DNA from: Archangium gephyra
GTDB taxonomy: Bacteria > Myxococcota > Myxococcia > Myxococcales > Myxococcaceae
Assembly: GCF_001027285.1 (NCBI RefSeq)
Contig: NZ_CP011509.1
Location: 7,030,501 to 7,094,500 of the forward strand
Direction of reading: 5' to 3'
DNA: 64,000 nt
Part shown: positions 18,601-25,648 of the stretch, piece by piece
Numbering within the stretch: position 1 is the stretch's first letter
Layout: the number at the start of each line of letters is the position of its first letter
The notes under the pieces: model-generated
Database searches by the model: none
The model's input: the letters and a program-made list of their open reading frames with translations, nothing else
What the model was told of the DNA's origin: nothing
Position numbers and translations under genes: made by a program

Positions 18601-19013
18601 GCGCGCACCGTCTCCCGGACGTCCTGGTTCCTGCCCACGTAGACCGTGTGATCGATCGCCGGGACGAAGACCCAGGTCTCCTCCGGGAGTGGCACGACGA
18701 TGGCGGCCAGCTCGACGGTGACGGGCTTGACCAGGCGCTTGGGCAGATCGGCGCGGGGCGCGAGGATCTCCAGCATCTCGAGCCGCACCTGCTCGGGGAA
18801 GGAGAAGCGGGCCAGCTCCTCGGGCTCCACCCTGGACAGGTGCTCCTCGAGGAACAGGCGCTGCTCGCCCAGACAGGCCTCGAGGGTGGGCGCGTGGCTC
18901 GTCAGGGCCGGCGCGGCCACGGGGAACACCTGATGGTCCCCGTTCCAGAGCTGCTGGCAGACGAGCGGCGTGGAGAACTCGAGGGTTCCGGGGACGGCAT
19001 GGGAAGGGGCCAT
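15648..19013 (-). CDS. ClpA/ClpB-like double AAA+ ATPase with C-terminal release-factor-like region (1121 aa)
   Basis: Starts at 19013, 25 bases after the lipoprotein gene. The N-domain (1-150) has the strand pattern WVFVPAIDHTVYVG, comparable to WRVRVPRFGWSFVL in the short sibling; a Lys-rich coiled stretch is at ~178-197. AAA1: Walker A GPELVGKT (246-253) is intact, pore loop AGMSGFGQWQER, Walker B VLYFEN (307-312) lacks both Asp and Glu. AAA2: GPTGVGKT (522-529), LLLDEIEK, FRPEFVNRID, and sensor-2 altered to GARAMRR; no GYVG loop. Residues ~770-900 are helical. Residues ~905-1121 again resemble a release-factor PCRF domain: VLLLVNGTNAGVFLALEAGL followed by HR matches the G-x-x-Ay-x-L-x-E-x-GVHR signature closely, and MPAVREYLPGG sits where IRTYNFPQ is expected. 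No GGQ. It is probably a partner subunit rather than a replacement for its siblings. Confidence 0.88.
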   Translation of the reverse strand: MAPSHAVPGTLEFSTPLVCQQLWNGDHQVFPVAAPALTSHAPTLEACLGEQRLFLEEHLSRVEPEELARFSFPEQVRLEMLEILAPRADLPKRLVKPVTVELAAIVVPLPEETWVFVPAIDHTVYVGRNQDVRETVRADVERLLAAREPAADEYLRLLPPKSVTLETVQLALRRQDASDKARQAKKKLEEKLKREQAHQVLLSVSTPLHDRDEARHGPPLIARDTELALLSGLLGGEKRQGVLLVGPELVGKTELLLAWLRAERKAGRERRVYATSGSRLIAGMSGFGQWQERVLRVMRAAQELDAVLYFENLGELLAQQSTEHVDIPGAMKPFLEEGRVRFLGELTPESLDLLENRHPGLFAVLGRVRLEPLGTRQTREALRSRTVWQRKEEPSRSSLADDAVDPLVDLAERYLPSRALPGKAIRLYEEMRAGLQQERTGTGEVPLLTRERVYSLFSLKTGVPEFLLREDRALLAGEVEAHFRRQLVGQETAVRRVVETLCMVKAGLQPQGKPLATFLFVGPTGVGKTELARLLATFLFGSPERMFRFDMSEFMDGWAAERLIRGNNQGEGLLTRRVRQQPFCVLLLDEIEKAHPSVFDLLLQVCGEGRLTDARGQTAWFHNAIIIMTSNLGVAHRRSPLGIGATSVDDASYYVREVHRHFRPEFVNRIDQLIPFHPLTSEQAAEVARLGVDKLRQRRGLMQRGVSLLVPPEITTALATSGYQEAYGARAMRRHLDQQLVVPIARALSAAGPEAQGGRVVIASRPGGIAVELSKGSPKTARNQLDLVRDLQEQRRALDLLFRMDAVENVGERIHFLVAQLAQGGDQKKLRGPEASSLGQLQHEHSRLEALWSEARRLRAALLAAEELALMALFEQQDAAPFVDDALQQMKALRQLMPSLLLALQPRRDQITLILQEAGETRGLEHWLVPLLEDAPRRGWTVEGRVSVTHKGSDRKRKWEDKLLGAQQLRRELAAPTRAFREVLLLVNGTNAGVFLALEAGLHRYPPTEQDELVLVDVRPVAMSTQLFQKELELPAIAPPAQRAGKELRELRLMPAVREYLPGGELLLCDGARKLQLDPWEHFPALERILLEHILLLEHSGNFDPESGFTFALDAIRGVAR

Positions 19014-19038
19014 GAGGTGCCTCGAAGAGGGGTCCGCG

Positions 19039-21300
19039 TCAGTTCAGCGTCGCGGTCAAGGAGTAGACGCCCGCCGAGCCGGTGAACCCATCCACCCAGA
19101 GGTAGTACTTCCCGGGCGGCAGCGAGCCGGTGGAGAGCGTTGCGTCGTAGCTCACGGGCGGGGCCACCGCGCAGGCCAGCTCGTCCGCGTCGCAGCTCGC
19201 GCGCAGGTACACCGCCGGCCGGAAGCCCGAGGTGTCCGACGTGACCTTGACGTCGAGCCGCCTCGGCTCCGTGAGCTCGAGGGCGTAGACCACGTCCCGC
19301 CCGCCGCTCCCGCCACACGAGCCCTGCGTCGTGGAGAACGCGCTGGCGGTATGGCCACTGGCGGTCGCCACCCTGGCCGTTCCGCCATCGTCTCCGCTCC
19401 TGAAGACGAGCGGGAGCGGCTCCTGGCAGAGCGGTGGCGTCAGCGCGGCCCTCAGGGTGTAGCTCGCTCCCCCGCCCGAGCTCGAATCGACCCACAGGTG
19501 GTACGTCCCGGCGGCCAACCCGGTGGCTTCGAGGATGGAGGAGGAGGAGCCACAGGCCAGCTCCGGCCCCGACGCACAATCCCCGGAGCGCAGGTACACG
19601 TAGCCGGTGCTCGTGGAGGCGCGGAAGTTCAGCGGTGTGGACGTGGTGAACGAATAGACGTGATCGCTGCCCGTGCCACCGCAGCTTCCGCTCGAGTTGT
19701 GGAAGCGGGTGGACAGGTTGCCGCGCGCCTCGGCATCACCGCCGAGGGTGCCACCGGAGAACACGAGGGGCTCGGGGCTGGCACACGTATCGCCCGGGGC
19801 CGCCGGTGTCAGGCTCGCCGACAGGGTGAACGGGCCAGGGGTGGAGGTGTCGAGCCAGAGGTAATACGTCCCCGGAGGCAGGGCGCCCACCGCGAGGTTC
19901 TCGGCCCCGCACGCGAGCTGCGTCCCGGAGCAGGTGGCGCTCCGGAGGGTCAGCCGGTGGCCGGCCGCGCTGGCGCGGAAGTCGAGCGTCTTGGAGGTCG
20001 TGAAGGTGTAGACGAGGTCCGGCGTGTTCAGGGTGCCGCACCCCGAGAGATCGTTGTCGAACATGCCCTCCGTGGTGGCGGACTCCGTCACGCTCCCCCC
20101 CTCCTCCCCGTCCGAGAAGACGAGCGGCCTGGCCATCGAGCACGAGTCGCCCGGGAGGGGATCCGAGAGGTGCGCGTACAGGTCGTAGGTCCCTCCGGGC
20201 GAGTCCCGCCAGAGGTAGTACGTCCCGGGCGAGAGCTCCTGGCGGCGGAGCACGTTGCCGCCGGTACACGCGAGCTCACCGCCTCCGCAGACGCTGCGCA
20301 GGTAGGTGTTGCCCAGGAAGGACGTCGCCGAGACGCGCACGTCGAGGTTCTGCACGCGATCCACCGTCAGGCGGTACACGTGATCGCCGCTGGACGTCCA
20401 CGTCTCACAGCTGCCATGCGTGTCATGAATCCAGCTCGTCTCCGCCACCGAGAGGTTCGCCTCGCCCGCGCCGAACGGCAGCTCAATGGGCGAGCCGCAG
20501 GACTCCCCCAGGCTGTTGAAGGACGCGACACGGATGGAGTACGGCCCAGCGCTGCCCGGAGCGCCATCCACCCAGAGGTAGTATTTCCCGCCCGAGGCGG
20601 GAGTGGGGCTCACCAGCGTGGCGGTCCCCTTCTCGGTGCCCGCGGCGACGCAGTACCTGGGGGTGTCGCACAGCGGGCCCATGTAGACGACGGGCCGGAG
20701 CCCACCGCTCGTGAGGGGCTCGACGGTGACCACCATGTTGCCGCTCCGAGGGGGCAGCTGGAGCTCGTACACCACGTCCCCGCCACCGGCTCCTCCACAA
20801 GGACCCGCGCCGAGATCCCCGTGGCCGGTGGTATCGCCCACCACGTAGGCGCCACCGTCCACCACCTTGAGCGGGATGGGCTCCGAGCACCCGGCGCCCG
20901 AGGGAGCACCCGCGTCCACGCCGCCACCACCGCCCCCATCTGGAGCACCCGCGTCTGGAGGGTTTCCCGCATCCGGAGGGTTCCCAGCATCCGGAGGTGG
21001 ATTCCCCGCGTCCGGCAGGCCCGCATCCGGCGTGTTCCCGGCATCCGGCGGAGCCACACACACGCCAGCGCCGCACACCCGCGCGCCGGTGCAGGTCTGA
21101 CACTGCTCCCCGCCCCGGCCACAGAGGGAGAGAGCCGTACCCGCCATGCACTGGCCATCCACACGGCAGCAGCCCTCGCAGTTCGAGGGCCCACAGGCCT
21201 GCGGAGGCGAGGGAGCCGGTTCATCGGGCCGGCAGGCCTGGAGCGCGAGCGAGAGCAGGACGAGCCCGAGGAGCCGGGCCAGGACACGCTGGAGTGACAT
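19039..21300 (-). CDS. Lipoprotein with five PPC-type beta repeats, first gene of the ATPase operon
   Basis: The product is 753 residues, starting at 21300 (MSLQRVLARLLG). A lipobox, LALQAC, puts the acylated Cys at ~23. A Cys-rich knot (CGPSNCEGCCRVDGQC) and a PDAG-rich linker follow, then five ~115-residue repeats. Each opens with a cysteine and PLVF-type strand, carries a GSCGG..DVVY segment and closes with LPPGTYYLWLD; this is the pattern of bacterial pre-peptidase C-terminal (PPC) domains. Such domains bind surfaces or aid secretion of proteases, but no protease is fused here. The open frame extends ~290 codons further upstream, but that part is antisense to the M48 gene and is not coding. 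The 25-base gap to the first ATPase gene argues for co-transcription, linking an envelope lipoprotein to a cytoplasmic machine. That link could also be accidental. Confidence 0.85.
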   Translation of the reverse strand: MSLQRVLARLLGLVLLSLALQACRPDEPAPSPPQACGPSNCEGCCRVDGQCMAGTALSLCGRGGEQCQTCTGARVCGAGVCVAPPDAGNTPDAGLPDAGNPPPDAGNPPDAGNPPDAGAPDGGGGGGVDAGAPSGAGCSEPIPLKVVDGGAYVVGDTTGHGDLGAGPCGGAGGGDVVYELQLPPRSGNMVVTVEPLTSGGLRPVVYMGPLCDTPRYCVAAGTEKGTATLVSPTPASGGKYYLWVDGAPGSAGPYSIRVASFNSLGESCGSPIELPFGAGEANLSVAETSWIHDTHGSCETWTSSGDHVYRLTVDRVQNLDVRVSATSFLGNTYLRSVCGGGELACTGGNVLRRQELSPGTYYLWRDSPGGTYDLYAHLSDPLPGDSCSMARPLVFSDGEEGGSVTESATTEGMFDNDLSGCGTLNTPDLVYTFTTSKTLDFRASAAGHRLTLRSATCSGTQLACGAENLAVGALPPGTYYLWLDTSTPGPFTLSASLTPAAPGDTCASPEPLVFSGGTLGGDAEARGNLSTRFHNSSGSCGGTGSDHVYSFTTSTPLNFRASTSTGYVYLRSGDCASGPELACGSSSSILEATGLAAGTYHLWVDSSSGGGASYTLRAALTPPLCQEPLPLVFRSGDDGGTARVATASGHTASAFSTTQGSCGGSGGRDVVYALELTEPRRLDVKVTSDTSGFRPAVYLRASCDADELACAVAPPVSYDATLSTGSLPPGKYYLWVDGFTGSAGVYSLTATLN

Positions 21301-21406
21301 GATGCCCCATGCTCCCCGGTCCCCGCTGGTCCGTCCAGACCCCCTTCCGAGCGGCTCGCCGCGCGGCGAGGTTGAGGTACGCTGGCGGCAGGAGGCATTC
21401 CCCACG
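21301..21406. promoter_or_regulatory. Divergent promoter region between the ATPase operon and the M48 gene
   Basis: These 106 bases separate two start codons pointing away from each other, so both promoters must lie here or inside the opposite genes. A GC-rich inverted repeat (GGCTCGCCGCGCGGCGAG) sits near the middle and could be a hairpin or operator. GGAGG precedes the M48 start at 21407. No consensus -35/-10 pair is clear. Confidence 0.5.
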
Positions 21407-22558
21407 ATGGCGCATGTGAATCCGAGCATCTTCCAGTCGGCGCTCGAGCGCCGCTTGCGCGACGAGCTCCTCGCCGGCGAGGACACCCAGCGGGCGCTGC
21501 GGCACGTGGACAGGGTGCCGGGCAGGTTCGGCGCCGTCGCGAGGCAGAGGCAGCTGCTCTCGAACGCCTTCAAGCTGACGCGCCCGGTGGCCCCGCGGGT
21601 CCTGGATGCACTGGCCGCCTGCAAGGAGCTCCTGGGCCACGAAGGACCCGTGGACGTGTTCATCCACCCCGAGCCGATGATCCGGGCCGCGGCGGTGTAT
21701 GCCCCGCCGGACACGCCCGCCATCGTCCTGTCCTCCCGGCTCCTGGAGGTGTTCCAGGAGGCCGAGCTGCGCTTCATCCTCGGGCACGAGCTCGGGCACC
21801 TGGCCTTCGAGCACTTCACCCTCCCCCTGCCCGCCATGGCGCTCGCCTCGGACTGGGACGAGGAATCCGGAAGGCTCGTCTCCCCCGCCACGGCCCTCGG
21901 GCTGTACCGGTGGAACCGGGCGGCCGAGGCCAGCGCCGACCGGGCGGGACTGCTGTGCGCCAGGGAGCTGGAAGCCTCCGCGAGCGTCCTGCTCGCACGG
22001 GTGAGCGGATGGACCGCCGGCTCGGTCAAGTCCGAGCTCCAGGCGGCGGAGCGCCATGTGGACGCGCTCCTGTCCGACCCGTCGGCCCGCCAGCGACGCA
22101 GCGAGGACGAGGAGGCACTCGGTGGTTTCCGCGCCCATGCCTTCAGCCCGTGGCGGGTGCGTGCCCTCGTGGCGTTCTCCAAGACGAGGACCTTCCTGAG
22201 GAGCGCGGGCCGCTACGCGAGCGAGGAGGGACTGTCGGACGAGGAGGCCGACACCCTGTTGGCGTGGGAGCTCCGGGAGCTGGATCCCTCCTACCTGGGG
22301 AAGTCCGAGCATCCCGAGCTGCTGCAACTGGCCCTGACGACAGGAAAGCTCCTGCCCGTGCTGGAGCAGCTGTACCAGGAGAGGGCGGCCCTGTCCGAGC
22401 GGGCCCGGCTGGTGCAGCACTTCACCCTGCTGAAGGCCCCGGACGGAGTCGTGGACAACCTGGGTTACCTGGAGCTGAAGCAGATCGCTGGAGCGCTGAC
22501 GGTGCCCTCGTGGCTCGTGGACGAGGCCCTGCGCGGCGCCAGCAATCCCCTGGACTGA
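21407..22558 (+). CDS. M48-like zinc metallopeptidase, cytoplasmic
   Basis: The product is 383 residues. The start at 21407 (MAHVNPSIF) has GGAGG 11 bases upstream; the longer frame to 21146 is antisense to the lipoprotein gene. Zinc motif HELGH at ~126-130 and the downstream EASADRAG (third zinc ligand Glu plus the Asp typical of M48/HtpX-type gluzincins) are both present. No transmembrane helix or signal peptide is visible, unlike HtpX, so it is probably soluble. The remainder (about 200-383) is helical and may bind a partner. It is divergently transcribed from the AAA+/J-domain operon across 106 bases, a position common for functionally linked genes. A protease acting with the ATPases is an attractive inference but is not shown by sequence. 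Confidence 0.85.
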   Translation: MAHVNPSIFQSALERRLRDELLAGEDTQRALRHVDRVPGRFGAVARQRQLLSNAFKLTRPVAPRVLDALAACKELLGHEGPVDVFIHPEPMIRAAAVYAPPDTPAIVLSSRLLEVFQEAELRFILGHELGHLAFEHFTLPLPAMALASDWDEESGRLVSPATALGLYRWNRAAEASADRAGLLCARELEASASVLLARVSGWTAGSVKSELQAAERHVDALLSDPSARQRRSEDEEALGGFRAHAFSPWRVRALVAFSKTRTFLRSAGRYASEEGLSDEEADTLLAWELRELDPSYLGKSEHPELLQLALTTGKLLPVLEQLYQERAALSERARLVQHFTLLKAPDGVVDNLGYLELKQIAGALTVPSWLVDEALRGASNPLD

Positions 22559-22564
22559 ATCGGC

Positions 22565-23293
22565 TCAGTGCGGTGGAGGGGCCACGAGGATGTGGAGGCC
22601 GGGCCAGCGCTCGCGCAGGAGCCGCTCCAGCAGCCCGAGGCCCCACCGCTCCGAGCGAGCATGCCCGAGGGCAATGGCACACATTCCCGTGTCCTCCAGG
22701 GCCTGTCGGGCCGGGACGCGCAGCTGGCCGGTCACATAGGCAGTGGCTCCGAGCCCGGCCGCCTCTCGCACGAGCGCGTCGTTCATCGCCCGAACCACGG
22801 CGATGCGCTCCACCCGCTCCGCGCCACCGGGCACCACGTCCTCGACCGCGCCAAAGTGTTGCTCGAGCGATTGCACGAGCTCACGGGGAGACAGGGGCGC
22901 CATGCTCCCCACCATGCCAAGCGGTTGCCCGGCCCGCTCGCCGAGTGGCGCCAGGGCTTCGAGCCCCAGAACCTGGGCCAGGTGGCGGTTGAACCCGAGC
23001 CCCAGCCGCTCATCGAACGGCGCGTGATTGGCCACCACGCCGAGCCCCAGCGGGAGGGCCACCGTGTCGAGCCGCCAGTGCCGATGAAGGAAGAGCGCAT
23101 CGAGCCGCTCCGTGCTCCCCCACTCCGCGAGCCCCGCCCACGGTTCGAGGGCCAATCCCAGGCGGCACACGGGCTGCTCCCGCGCGGCGACGATCCGGGT
23201 GCGCTCGCCCGTCTCGGCGGAAGCACCGAGCAACTGGTCGATGTGCCCGGCGAGCTCGTCGAGCCCCGCTGGATGCAAGGATTTACCACCCAT
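22565..23293 (-). CDS. Nif3-family (dinuclear metal-centre) protein
   Basis: The product is 242 residues from the ATG at 23293 (MGGKSLHPAG); upstream codons are in AT-rich non-coding sequence. The pattern matches Nif3/YbgI proteins: LFLHRHWRLDT in place of the first metal segment, then GVVANHAPFDERLGLGFNRH (compare HT-x-x-D and G-x-N in the family), a middle domain, and the C-terminal GATAYVTGQLRVPARQALED and ALGHARSERWGLG segment, with H and E ligands. The family is widespread, binds two metals in a toroidal hexamer and has no firmly settled role. The first metal-binding HH pair is altered here, so metal content may differ. It is convergent with the M48 gene, separated by 6 bases. The upstream region is the AT-rich tract. 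Confidence 0.75.
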   Translation of the reverse strand: MGGKSLHPAGLDELAGHIDQLLGASAETGERTRIVAAREQPVCRLGLALEPWAGLAEWGSTERLDALFLHRHWRLDTVALPLGLGVVANHAPFDERLGLGFNRHLAQVLGLEALAPLGERAGQPLGMVGSMAPLSPRELVQSLEQHFGAVEDVVPGGAERVERIAVVRAMNDALVREAAGLGATAYVTGQLRVPARQALEDTGMCAIALGHARSERWGLGLLERLLRERWPGLHILVAPPPH

Positions 23294-23640
23294 CGCCTGA
23301 CACCCCAAAAAAAACGTCTGCCTTTGATTTAAAATACAGACATCCACAATTAATTGTATGTATTTAATTAAAACAAAACACAAACAAAAATACACTCACA
23401 ATCAATATCAACACCATCAATTACATATACAGACAGCAAAACCAGTCAATCACTATCACAAAACATAAGAAATACATGTAATTGATTGGGCATCTCACTT
23501 ACAAAAGCCGCTGATGTAGGCACGGCATGATTAGATATTCGGGCGTGACGATGTCGTGAGATGTAGGCATGATGGGTTCAATTTGGAGCATCGAACAGGT
23601 GTGTAGATGTAGGCACGATATCCGTCCTCTCTCTGCATCT
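23294..23640. other. Strongly AT-rich intergenic tract with palindromes
   Basis: Roughly 23300-23490 is mostly A and T in a genome that is otherwise near 70% GC. It holds a perfect 12-bp palindrome, ACAATTAATTGT (23346-23357), a nearby TTAATTAA, and an 11-bp inverted repeat, ATCAATTACAT (23416-23426) against ATGTAATTGAT (23476-23486). No gene is visible in any frame. It lies upstream of the Nif3-family gene. It could be a promoter/nucleoid-protein target, an AT-rich foreign insert or a recombination scar. Confidence 0.85.
23513..23620. repeat. Three GATGTAGGCA repeats spaced 46-47 bp
   Basis: GATGTAGGCA occurs at 23513, 23560 and 23606, each followed by a C/T-G-type base pair and then unrelated sequence. 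The constant spacing (47 and 46 bases, about 4.4 helical turns) and same orientation suggest decayed tandem units or an array of protein-binding sites. Confidence 0.75.
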
Positions 23641-23739
23641 CATGGAGACGCGTGGAGTGTCCAAGAAGTTACGAGCCTGGCGAGCGTCTCCAGGGCGAGC
23701 CCGTCGAAAGGAGGCTCGCCCCGGAGCGGTTGAGGCAGG

Positions 23740-24645
23740 TCACTTCATGCAGGCGGCCCAGCCCCGCTTGCCGTTCTCCATGTTCAATAGGAACTGGCTA
23801 CCCGAGGTGGTGATGGAGACGGCGTCGTTCCAATCGCCAGAGGCCGCGTCGAAGTGTCCGTTGATGCCGGTGAGGCCACAGGTCGAGCCGCTCTCGTTGG
23901 TGAGGTTGATCTGCGCCGTGCCCGGGTCACCCGCCTTCCAGGTCCAGGCTCCGTCGAACTCGTTGATGTCGAGGCAGACGGCGGACGCATGGATGTTCAC
24001 CGGATACGTGTGGGCTCCGCTCTTGATGGCGAGCTTCCAGTAGGAGCCATCGTTGAGGACCCGCACCTCGTCCGGATTCGGCTTGTCGTCGAACGCCCAC
24101 GAGTACGAGTAGATCGCGCCGCTGCTGTCCTTGAGAGGCACGGCGAAGTTCTTCACGTCCTGCAGGAAGCACTGCCGGTTGGTGGCCGCGGCGGCGATGA
24201 CCTTGTCGCCGTAGTACGACTGGCTGCCCGAGCTCCAGCTCACCTCGATACGGCCCGCCGCGCTGTTCACGCAGCGCGCATAGGCGATGAGGTGTTTTCC
24301 CGCCTCGGGCTGGACATAGAGCTCGTAGTTGCCGTTGGCCGCCTTGCGCACGCCGGCCATGGCCGGGTAGGTCCCACCGGAGTAGAGATAGGCACCCAGC
24401 GGCCGCAGGTGGCCACCGATACCCGTCAGGAAGCACGTGCGGCCAACGGAGGTCCCGATGTCCACGGAGCTCGTCTTGGTGTCGCCCCAGGAGTAGTTCC
24501 AGTTGCCCGAGAAGGCCGCCTCGCTCACTCCGAGCTGGCTCTGGCTCTCGTCCACGGCGGGCTCCTCCATACCGCCGCCGCACGCCATCAGGGGAAGTGC
24601 CATCACGGCGGACAGCGAGAGGGTCTTGGCGAAGGTCGCGAACAT
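23740..24645 (-). CDS. Lipoprotein with three ~85-aa beta repeats
   Basis: The product is 301 residues starting MFATFAKTLS at 24645. Lipobox LMAC gives the lipidated Cys near residue 22, followed by Gly-Gly-Gly and an acidic linker. Three related repeats follow, each with an internal Cys pair: one opens RTCFLTGIGGHL, one RQCFLQDVKNF, one STCGLTGINGHF. Each ends in a strand that closes with ARC, AVCLD or AACM. The repeats look like small disulfide-linked beta domains. No catalytic residues stand out. It is probably anchored in the outer or inner membrane facing the periplasm or outside. The Asp that would favour inner-membrane retention is not at +2. Single gene, convergent with nothing close. 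Confidence 0.8.
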   Translation of the reverse strand: MFATFAKTLSLSAVMALPLMACGGGMEEPAVDESQSQLGVSEAAFSGNWNYSWGDTKTSSVDIGTSVGRTCFLTGIGGHLRPLGAYLYSGGTYPAMAGVRKAANGNYELYVQPEAGKHLIAYARCVNSAAGRIEVSWSSGSQSYYGDKVIAAAATNRQCFLQDVKNFAVPLKDSSGAIYSYSWAFDDKPNPDEVRVLNDGSYWKLAIKSGAHTYPVNIHASAVCLDINEFDGAWTWKAGDPGTAQINLTNESGSTCGLTGINGHFDAASGDWNDAVSITTSGSQFLLNMENGKRGWAACMK

Positions 24646-24918
24646 TGTCTTGGCTCCTTGTCTGGGTTTGTCTTGCATTTGCTGCGGACGCGGAGAGCCA
24701 TTCCAAAGCGCGTGCCAGCGCCAACGAGCGTGCGCGGCGGTGCACCCGCGAGGGGCTTCTTCCCTCGGGAGAGCCACGATTCAGCCGGCCACGCGGGCGC
24801 CAGCCGTGCCTCGGCGCGGAGTGCCGACACGGCTGTGCCTGTGCCAGTTGTGGCTGTGCCAACTGTGCCACCCGGCCTCATCGAGCGGGCAGCGGCCGCG
24901 TCGTATTAGGCTCGAGCC

Positions 24919-25644
24919 ATGAACGGCACGGCAGCGCCCGAGAAGCTCCTCCAGCCGGGTTGCCCCTGGTGGGACATGCGGGTCGCGTGGGGCGAGCCGA
25001 ACGTGAAGTGGTGCGAGGCCACGGTCTGCGCCTGGGTGAACGAGCCCGCGAATGCTTGGTCCAACCTCGCCTACCTGGCGGTGGCGCTCTGGTGTGCGTG
25101 GAGGTGGAGGGTCACCGGCAGCCGGGCCATGGCGCGCTTCGCGTGGACGACGTGGCTCGTGGGGGCGTTCTCCTTCGCCTTCCACGCGACCAACAACTTC
25201 GCCACCCAGCTCCTGGACTTCGTGGGCATGTACGTGCTCGCCTTCCTGCTGGTGGCGCTGAACCTGCACCGAATGGGCTGGTTGTCCCGCGAGCGGGTGG
25301 GCGCGGTACACGTCGGACTGACGGTGGGGTGCACCCTGCTCGTGCCGGTGATGAGGCTCGCCGGGGTCCCCTACCAGCTCGTGGTGCTAGGGGCGGTGCT
25401 GGTGATCGTGGGGACCGAGGTCCGCCTCTCCCGGCGGAAGGACCCGCGCGAGTCGTACCGGGATTTCTGGCTGGCGGTGGGGCTGATGGCCGCGGCGGCG
25501 GCGTGCTCGGTGGCGGACGTGACGCGGGCGTGGTGCGACCCGGACAATCATTGGGTGCAGGGACACGCGGCCTGGCATGTCCTGAGTGCGCTCGCGCTGC
25601 TGTTCACCGCGCGCCACCATGCCGGGCTGGAGCTCAGGCGTTAG
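24919..25644 (+). CDS. Ceramidase-family integral membrane hydrolase
   Basis: The product is 241 residues with about seven hydrophobic helices. The order of motifs fits the alkaline ceramidase/CREST superfamily: WCE near the N-terminus followed by VNEPANAWSNLAYL, then a His and Asp in AFHATNNFATQLLDF, and a C-terminal GHAAWH (compare the H-x-x-x-H zinc pair). These would supply a membrane-embedded zinc site that hydrolyses an amide bond, in the known enzymes that of ceramide. Myxobacteria make sphingolipid-like and ceramide lipids, so a lipid-remodelling role is reasonable, but the substrate is inferred. Its last 11 bases overlap the end of the convergent small zinc-ribbon gene. Confidence 0.85.
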   Translation: MNGTAAPEKLLQPGCPWWDMRVAWGEPNVKWCEATVCAWVNEPANAWSNLAYLAVALWCAWRWRVTGSRAMARFAWTTWLVGAFSFAFHATNNFATQLLDFVGMYVLAFLLVALNLHRMGWLSRERVGAVHVGLTVGCTLLVPVMRLAGVPYQLVVLGAVLVIVGTEVRLSRRKDPRESYRDFWLAVGLMAAAAACSVADVTRAWCDPDNHWVQGHAAWHVLSALALLFTARHHAGLELRR

Positions 25645-25648
25645 CGCC
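25631..25648. terminator. Palindrome at convergent overlapping stops (possible shared terminator)
   Basis: AGGCGTTAGCGCCT contains the TAG of the ceramidase-family gene on one strand and lies over the TGA of the zinc-ribbon gene on the other. It can form a 5-bp stem with a TTAG loop from either direction. There is no U-tract, so termination would be weak or Rho-assisted. Confidence 0.35.

Noticed and set aside
9887-19013. Type VI secretion ClpV or standard ClpB
   Set aside because: There are no Tss genes in the window, no Clp_N or ClpV N-domain, no M-domain and no GYVG loop.
15717-19085. Plus-strand open frame of 1122 codons opposite the 1121-aa ATPase (similar ones at 12256-15789 and 34277-38125)
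   Set aside because: High GC leaves antisense frames open. The opposite strand has real AAA+ or other domain motifs, whereas these translations are Leu/Arg/Gly-rich and match no family.
21146-21406. N-terminal extension of the M48 gene
   Set aside because: It is antisense to the lipoprotein signal peptide, and the ATG at 21407 has a good ribosome-binding site.
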